Source: Serinus canaria
Lineage: Eukaryota; Chordata; Aves; Passeriformes; Fringillidae
Reading direction: 5' to 3'
Assembly: GCF_022539315.1 (NCBI RefSeq)
Contig: NC_066322.1
Coordinates: 24,314,765-24,378,764 of the forward strand
Length of the DNA stretch: 64,000 bases
The notes below the pieces were generated by a model. That model was given only the letters and a program-made list of their open reading frames with translations, was not told the origin of the DNA and searched no databases. Shown in pieces: positions 51,901-60,900 of this stretch; positions within the stretch are counted from its first letter, which is position 1; every line of letters starts with the position of its first letter. The position numbers were made by a program, and so were the translations under genes.

Positions 51901-54900
51901 GGTAAGGAAATGCTCACATTTCATTTCATTTCATTATTTCCTTTTTCCATCAGCTTTTGTGTGGCTCAGCAGAATAGAGAACAAGAGACCCCAGGAGGTT
52001 TTGAGCTTTACTTCATGTCACCTGCTCAAGCTGGCCAGCAGGTGACCACACACGTCTGGAATTCTACATATATCCCAAAAAATGTGGTTTGCTGGGCCAG
52101 AGCTCTCCATAAGTCTGTTTCCAGCAAGCTGCTGAGCTCAGAGGCACCTTGGAATTGCTGCCAGCCCCCTAAACCAACACTATCCATTGTTTTCAAGGGT
52201 TTAGTGATCAAATATTTACCTGGGAATGGTTTAATGTGTGTTTCCAGCATTCACAAGTGTCTTCTAGCACCTTTAGAAATGACATCTGATACAGGAAATT
52301 CCTCATGCATGGCACAGTGTTTGTAACAGTGCCCAAATCCAGGTGCCCAGAAGAGGCACAGCCAAAAAGGGAATGTTGGGCAGCGGGAAGCAAAGATTCT
52401 ATTGACAATTACCTCTAAGAACCTAAAGCAGCTGGAGATTTCTGGTGTCTTAGTCAGCTTTCTGTATTTGATTATATTTTTGGGGTGATTTCACCTGCAA
52501 AAATTGAGTTTTATTTTTAGCAAGTGGAGCAAAGATGAGAGTGCAGCTGTTTGTGATTTCAGGATCTACAGAAGAAAAGACAGTCCTGTATGGTGAGACA
52601 GGGAGATGTGTCATTAGCTCAGCTCAGTGATTGCTTCTTCAACTCCCCTTATGTGTAAAACCGTAGGTGGTACCAGGTTTTGTGTTTATTTGTGGATTTC
52701 CTGTTTAAACACTACAGCCAGCACCAAACACATTTCCCTCCTAGTTTGTAGCCATAGTGAGCAACCAACAAATCTGGGATTGTAAACACTTTGGAAATCC
52801 TTCTCACTTCCATAGAATGTTATTGGACAGCTGTTGGACTTCTCTGATGCTTGTTTTCTCTCTACTTATTTAAAACTCAGCTCCTTTAAACCCTGGCTTA
52901 AAGAGGCAAGTTTAAAAGCTGTATTTAAAGTATCAAGCTTGAGCCTGAATTATTTTCTTATCCAAAACACCCCCAAAAGTCAAGTTTTGATAGGTGAATG
53001 AGTGCAGGGTGGTGCCAGTCCAGGTCATTTTTACTGTGAGCTCCAACTACAGACATCTAAGTCTGGATCTTTTATTCTATTCTTTAGTTAATTAAACCCA
53101 GATATTAATTGTAGTTTACAGTTTACTGTAATGATAATTCCAGGTATTTTTGAATTCCCATGCTATAGCATTATCCTTTATGCAGACTAACTTTGCTTTC
53201 CTGAGCAAAGCTGGATTTCTGACAGGTAGGAAAGATGGAGAAGGCTGTCAGTACACATCCAGATGAATTTATGTCTACATCAAGTGTGGGTCTTACCAGC
53301 CTGAGCTTACAGAGAAAGCCCTGCTCAGGTTATCTAATGCTCCCAGTCTATTTTCCTGATGGGCACATCCACACTGTTGTGGTGTAGATGAAAGATTTCA
53401 CTGGGCTGTGAAGTTGAAAGGATGAATTCTCTGCACTTCTCTGAGATCATCGTTTCAAAGCTCCATCATGCAGCCCCCAGCTCGTTGAAAGAATTTTTGT
53501 ATTTTCGTACATCCTTTCTTGTATAGCCCCTGTAATGGTGTGGTTACACTTGCTGTGTTTAAATACCACTGCTGGGTGTTTCCATTTTTGTGTGCAGGCA
53601 CGGAGGGCGCCGAGGCCAAGCGGGAGTGCCAGGGGAGGCTGCAGGAGAGCAGCCAGGAGAGCTGGGTGCAGCGCATGCTGATGGCGCTGGTGGGGGACAG
53701 CGCCCTGTTCAACACGCGCGAGGGCCGCGCCGGCAAGGTGCACAACTTCATGTTGGGGCTGAACCTCAACAGCTGCTACCCCCTGTCCCCTCTGGCAGAG
53801 CTGCTCACCCAGGAGTCGCTGGAGGAGGAGGAGCCGGCAGCAGTGGCAGGTCAGTTCCTAGAACACTGGTGCTGTGTGTGGTTATCCGTGAAGGCAGAGG
53901 TGGCGCGTTCCCAGCGCGGTAACGTCACACCAGGAGGGTCACAACAGCTCCGTGGGCATTGCCCAGCAGTGGAGCTTGTGAGGGGACTGGGAGGCTCAAA
54001 GGGCACCACATGGTGACTTCTGTCTGCTCCCTGCCCTGTCTCTTGGCACAGCTTGTGGGACAGCCACTGGAGGGACAGTGGCTCTTGGTTTGGCAGAAGG
54101 GAGCCAAACTGCTTTTGTGTATGGTGCCCTTTGTTACATCCACTTACATCCACTTTCTCACTGTCTTGGCCTTTTCCAAAGGGTAGGGTATCCAGGTTGT
54201 TCCTTGGTTCTTTTTGATGCTAAGCCTGCTGGTGGAAATGAAACCTTTCCTTGTTCTCCTACAGGGCTTCCCTGTTGCAAAACCTTTGTGGTTCACCTTC
54301 TGTTTTTGTGTTTTGAAAAACCCCTGGAGGCAACACACTTCTTCACTTGTAGGATCACAGAATCTGTGCGTTTTGGAAGGGACCCACCAGGATCATGGAG
54401 TCTGACCCTGTTCCTGCACAGACACCCCAGCAATCCCACCCTGTGCATCCCTGGGAGTGTTGTCCAAACCCTCCTGGAGCTCTGGCAGCCTTGGGGCTGT
54501 GCCCATTCCCTGGGGAGCCTGGGCAGTGCCCAGCACCCTCTGGGGAAGGACCTTTCCCTGAGCTCCAGCCTGATCCTGCCCTGGCACAGCTGATAGATTC
54601 TTACTTTGCTGACACCATGTTCTTCCCAGTGTGAACCCACCTGACAAACTACTCCCATTCCAGGGTCCCTGATGTGCAGGTGCATTCATGTTTCATGTTG
54701 GTTTAAACAAGAATCCTGATAGAGGATAAGAATTTCAGAAAAATATGCATTTGCAAAAGAAGTTCAAAGTCTTCCCTCACTCTGTGAGGGATGTGGTGTG
54801 TGGAACAGTAGCTGTGAAGAATAATTGTGTTTGGTTAGGATTTTGGAACCCTTTGCCTTAGTGTTCACTGCAGTCTGCTCAGTGAAAGGCAGTTAATTTC

Positions 54901-57900
54901 TCTGTGTTCTTCTGGCACTGGAAGTGTCCAAGGCCAGGCTGGATGGGACTTGGAGCAACCTGGAACAGTGGAAGAGGTCTCTGCCCATGGTAGGGGGTGG
55001 CCCTGAGTGATCTTCAAGGTCCTTTCCAACCCATGATTCTGTGATCCATCAAGCAAAGAAGAACTACACCTCTCTGAAGGGGGTGTTCCCTCCAGGCTGT
55101 TCCTCCCAGCACAGCCCTACCAGCTATCCCTGGTGACAGCACCATTCTCCTCCACCCTCATTTCCTATGCAGAGGAAGGACATTGTCCCAACTGCTCATT
55201 AAGCAACAGTAAATACCTGATGTCATTTAAAAGCTTAAGTAGCAGCCGTGCTCTAATGTGTATTTGTTAATGTAACAAATCCCTTGCAGGGCTTGAAGAG
55301 TAATTTCCATCTGGACTCCACTTTCTAAATATTTCTGTCATCTCAGTACTGTTTACAACTGGGTAGTCTTAATATTTATAGTACTTGGAAAAGAGGCAGG
55401 AAAGTGGGTAGGAAATTTATGGTTGGAAAAAATGACAGTTGATGAGAATTTTGCATAATTAAGACACGTGGATAGTCTTCAGAATCAACTGTCAACTTCC
55501 TAGGATTTGATTTAGATGGAAATAAAATGCTGGTTTGACAGAACCCTGCACCTCTGACACAATTACTTTGGAGTGCCTGAAACTTCTGTGGATTAAAATA
55601 GGAAAAGTTTGACATGACTGCATTTTTTTTTTTGCTGTTAGCCAAAGCCCACATTTATAAACCTGCAGTTACAGCTCAGATCTGACAGCTGTGAGTGGTT
55701 GCAATATTATAGTGAAGAATAGTTAAAAACCCCTTTGAAATTTCAGTAGTTAATATAAAATGTAATAATTCAGTAGTGAGATGAGTGTATCCACATTTTA
55801 ATGCTGTGAATTTTCCTAATATATGGAAGAGCTGAGGAGCCTAGAGGCATAGATAGAAAGGAGACTGTGGTGTAAAATTTAAATCCTTAGATTACTGTGG
55901 CACTGCATGCATTTAAGCTGTTCATATTATTCCTAGCACTGGCAGTTTACCTGTCAGCTTGAGTGCAGAGGGAAGTCTGTATTGCTTTAAGACTTACTCT
56001 CCTTTATTGCCATACACTCCAAAGGAGAAATAAGTGAATCAAAAAGGATATAAATAATACTTCCCATCTCCAGCTGTCCCAAACCCTCTGCAGAGGATGA
56101 ACTGTGGCTGACCTAGGGCAATCTTACAGTCATTACTGAGTTTAGGGTCTACAGTGCCTGCAGCAGAGATCCCAGCTGCTTGGTCTGGAAGTAAAACCCT
56201 TGGCTTTGCTTTACCACAGATTCTATTTGTGGAGATAATGCTAAACATTTTCTTATTTCATCAAGAGTGATTTCATTGTGAACTCTGAGTTGTTCTGTTT
56301 CTTTTCTTGATGTTACAACACACCAGAACAACTTGAGAAAATGCCAAGTGCATAACAATGGGGAAAAATAACCCCTAATCTCTGCTTCCTTATTTCAGTA
56401 TTTATGGAAAGAGTTGTAGTGGATGGACGTCAGTAGCAAGTGCCCTTCTGATCTGCCCTCCTCCCACTGGAGCTGCCATCTGTGGCAGACTTGGTCTCTA
56501 GGATGTGCCCTCTTTCTGATTTCCTAACAAATATCTGTCTGTGTATCCCATTGCTGGGAAGCTGACAGGACTGAGCTGGCTAAACATGGAGCTGGGCTGG
56601 TAAACACAGACCCACAGAGCTGTTAAGGCTGGAAAAAGCCTTTATGATCATAAGTCCAACCATCAACCCAGCACTGCCACTGTCCCCAAGTGCCACATCC
56701 TCCCATTTTCTCCCAGTTTGCTGTTTGATGGACTGGAAGATGCTGGTAATAGGAATGCAACTTTCCTAAAAGGCTAAAAATTCATGTCCCAGACTCTGGG
56801 ATTCTATAAAGACTGTGATTACTTAATATGGCTGTTATAACTTTATTGATGGCATGAAGACATTTTCTCTTTTCAAATATAGTAAGATTATTTTGATAAA
56901 TTTGATTTTAGGGTCATGGGGGCTGTAAGCAATAGGATTCATCTCACTCTTCAGTGTTAGGAGGAAGTTTGTGTGGCAGTAATGTCCCTCCCATCACAAA
57001 CACTGTTATAGCTGGTGCTGTTCTTGATTAAAGGATCTTTCAAATTCAATTTTTGTAACATAAGAAAAGATGAAACTTGTACAAAAATATTTTTGCAATT
57101 CCTTAAAAGTTCTAGTGAGAACAAAGGTTAAATTATGTTTGACCTGTTGTCTTTAATCAAGAAGAGGAAAACCAAATTGGTCTATGTGTGCTAAAGGGAA
57201 CTGTAGTCAGTGTGGGTTTTTTACTGTTTTTTAAGTTATGATGGATTTGATAAATACTGATACATTTTCATTCATTTATACTAATTCATGATTATGAAAT
57301 ATATCTAAAATAAGTCCTAAAATAAGTTTATAAACACACTTAGCCCTTTAGCAATAGGCAATGATTTAGAAGTGTTCTCTCCTTTAGAAATCAAGGCAAA
57401 TAGTGGGAAAATGTTGCCTTATTATTTAGAAAAGGGTCCTCTTATAAATTACTGTCAGTATTACTATCATTGTCAATAAGTAGATGCCAGAAAATTCAAT
57501 TATAGAGAAATAATTATATTTTTCTATCCAGCATTCCTTACATTACACTGCCCTCTACAGATATGAGTATTAGATTTTTCATTAAAAAACAAACCCATGC
57601 ACTGGAAATATTTGTAAGGTGCAGAACAAGAGAAGACTGTCAGGGGAAAAGTTTTTAAGTACAGCAGGGATGGTTTATTAGTGTCCGGAGACCTGGGTAA
57701 GTGTGAAGACACCCAGGGAAAATGGATTGGTTTTTCCTGAGCTCTACCTGAGGGAATGTTGGGGTTAGAGGAAACATCAGCAGGTTGGACTTCGAGAAAA
57801 GAGTGGTGGATACCACACTGGGACAGCACCAGCAGCAAGTGGCTGACAGGGAATTCTGTCCAGTGCCTGAAATATGGATGTGGGTCACTATTTCTCTTTC

Positions 57901-60900
57901 TTCCTGCTGGAGTGGTGAGAGTGAGTTCAGCAGGTCTGGTGCAGCTTGGAAAACAAGACTTGATAGTCCCAATTTAATGAGCAGAAGCAAGCACAGACAA
58001 GTGTCACAGGAGGGCAGAGCCACATGGAGGATTTTTGGGTAAATTTGGGAGAGCTGGGAAGGATATGGGGTTGGGAGGGAACATTGGGGAATAGGCTTGC
58101 CCAGGCAGCTGTTCCAGGGCTCTGCACCCTCAAAGAAAAGAAGTTCTTCCTCGTGTTGAGATGGAGCTTGTGTTCCAGTTTATGGCCCTTGCTCCTCATC
58201 CTGTCACTGGCACTACTGAACAGAGTCTGGGACCATCCTCTGACACTCCCATATGTCTCTTGACATCCCATAAACTTTTTCCTTTGTCTATGGATTATTT
58301 GGGATGATGGAGTGAAGATGGGAGGGCTGGGATCAAACCTGGGTGTTTGTCCTCTTTGGTTCACCTCCTTTGGGTCTATCTCATGAACCTCCTGAGGGCC
58401 CTTCCACTTCTGGCTTTTCACCTCACTCTCCAGTTTTTAAGAGTTTTAGTTACACTTGGATTCATGGTGTGTTTACCTGGGATACACTGTGCAGTTCAAA
58501 TTCCATGCTCTCCCCAGAACCTGGGGAGGCACTGGAAAGCTCATCAGAGCCTCAGTTCTTAACTCATGTGTCCCTACTTGGTTTGGTTTTCCCGTGTTCC
58601 ACACAGATCCTGACGAGTTTGAGAGGATCTATGAGCCCCTGGATGTGAAGAGCAAGAAGATCCACATAGTGGACAGTGGGCTGACCTTTAACCTGCCCTA
58701 CCCGCTCATCCTGAGGCCCCAGAGAGGTGTGGATCTCATCATCTCCTTTGATTTCTCAGCCAGGCCAAGTGATTCCAGCCCTCCTTTCAAAGTAAGTGAC
58801 ACAGGCCCTTGCTTTCCTGCATTCAGGGATTTAAGGTGTCTCAGTTCTATTCCACATGGTCCCAGGAAGGCCTTGGTGCTGTTGTATCTGCAGCTTTGGA
58901 GTATTTCTTCCCACGTCAAGGCAGAATATTGCCCTGTGCCTCAGTTCCTGTTTACATGCCTTCCGTGAGGCAACTGGCACAAAGAGGGATCATGAACTTG
59001 CTTTGAAGCAGGAGCTTGGTTGTTTTTATGGAAGTTTTGCTTTGGCACTGATTGCAGAGTTTTATTTTCTGTCAGAATTAAACAATAAAGTCATTTTCCC
59101 TGCTGTACTCTCCCTCCACCCAGCTGCTCTCCTCTGTGTGCTGTGATGTAAATGGATGGTTTCGTGTCATCATCTTGCAGAAATGCCTCATCTCAGGATT
59201 GCTAAATAAATAACCTTTTGGAATCAGGGCTCACTCTTCATTTACATCTCACAGGATAATCCTGGTTTCAAATCCATCTTAAATCCATCCAGACCAGAGC
59301 AAAACAGCAACAGGAGAACAGGGAGTAAGTGCCGTGGCTGTTTTTTGCAGCAGGTGTGGAAAGCACAGCTGTCAGTCTGTACCACCTGCACATCCACATA
59401 GCTCCAGCTGATCCCAAAGCCTTTACATGGATCATTTGGGTAACTGCTACAGAAAAAGCAGCACTTCAGAGACTGCTGTGAGGGTCTTTGTGCTGTGGTT
59501 TAGTGGGCGTGCTGGGATTTGGTTGATCTGTGTGATCTTGGAGGTCTTTTCCAACAGTAATGATTCTACTGTCCTCAGAAAAGAGGCATTATTTATTTTA
59601 AACCCAAAGGGATTTTTAAAATAATTTTTAAGGGAACTTGGAAAACATTCCTGTTTGAGAAACAGCTGGCATTCCTTGTTGCCTTACAGACAAATTTTAG
59701 TTACAATAAACAGAGAATTCTTTTCCTTCAGCTGCTGTAGAGTGACAAAACCCCTAAAACAACATTAGAAGGCAACAGCAGTAGCAAAATGAGCTTGAGA
59801 TCAGTGCTGCCAACTGCAAAACCAAATTACAGGAGAATAAAAAGGAGAAATTCCTGTTATCTCTAGGTCTCTTGGGGCTACTGGGGAGAATAGTAGCCAG
59901 AATAGTCTCCTCAGTGAAGAAGACTTCCTAGTGCTTGAGATCCTTTGTTTTTCCTTAAATCACTGAATCCCAGAGTCTGGATTTTCCCTTAATATTCTAT
60001 TTACATAAGGATGCATCTCCTTTTTTTTGTCAAGGGTGTTTGTCCCAGCAGCTAAATTTGCTGACACAGCACTGCCATTGCCTCTGAAACATCTTTTCCC
60101 CCCCTTTTTTAAGATTCCACAGGTGGAGTTGGTGCAAAAGGCTGTGTATGGTCACCCCTGCTACCCTTGGCATTCTGTCTTTGGCAGCTGCAATTTTCTG
60201 GGTTGTTTTGGGGAACATGGAGAGATTAGTGAGCACTCAGGTGGCATCCTGAAGGTTTTTCTCCAAAATGTCATTTTCAAAATGCAAAAAATTCCTTAAC
60301 ATGATAAAAAATGGTAGGAAAATTCGATGTTACCTCAGGTTTTCCAGGAGCCTCCTTGGAAGGGAATTGTTTTTGGAGCACAAGTGGGTGTGTGCTGAGG
60401 CAGACGCAGGTGTATTCCTGAGGCAGAGGACAGGAGCAGGAACCAGTTCTGTCCTATTGGTGCATTGCAAAGAGCAAATGGCACTTCAGAAGTGGGCCTG
60501 TATCTATGGTAGCACTCTAATATTTTACTCAATGACTCGAGCCTTGGTTTACCATTTTACACCCACTATCTCTTAATCTCTTGCGTATCCAAAACAGTCG
60601 TCCAGAGAGGGGTCCTATTTCATTGAAAACCAAGATTAAAGATGTTTGACCTTCCCTCTCCTCCCTCTCACACACCCTCATTACATGCTTTTGAGTCATT
60701 ATTTACAAATTATCTTGTTTACTGAGTTGTCATGAGGAAAAAGAAGCCTGTTTTCCAGAGCTCTTCACACGGTGTGCTTTGAGAGGCCTCTGAGTGTGGG
60801 GGTTAATTCTGAGTACAACAATGCTTGGCCCAGTGTTTAGGAGCTCTCAGTGGTTGCCACAGCACTGGTACTGCTTTGAAAAGTAAAATTATGGATAGCT

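Larger units (their letters stand above)
50036..53597 (+). other. Introns between coding exons 10 and 13 (50036-50377, 50471-51829, 51902-53597)
   Basis: These are 342, 1359 and 1696 bp, AT-rich and without recognised repeats. Coding exons 11 and 12 interrupt the span. Confidence 0.85.
53850..58606 (+). other. Intron after coding exon 13
   Basis: 4757 bp. The first about 80 bp continue the CpG-rich patch of the exon. CR1 fragments are at 54352-54592 (-), 54914-55052 (+), 56607-56702 (-) and 58098-58275 (-). AT-rich unique sequence fills 55060-56600 and 56710-58090. Confidence 0.85.

Noticed and set aside
51853..52326. 157-codon open frame
   Set aside because: Only its first 16 codons are PLA2G4A (coding exon 12); the rest is intron past a gtaagg donor.
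53519..54016. 165-codon open frame read as a single exon gene
   Set aside because: It is coding exon 13 extended through both splice sites; the flanks show clean AG and GT signals and homology stops exactly there.
58456..58968. 170-codon open frame read as a single exon gene
   Set aside because: It is coding exon 14 with intron on both sides.
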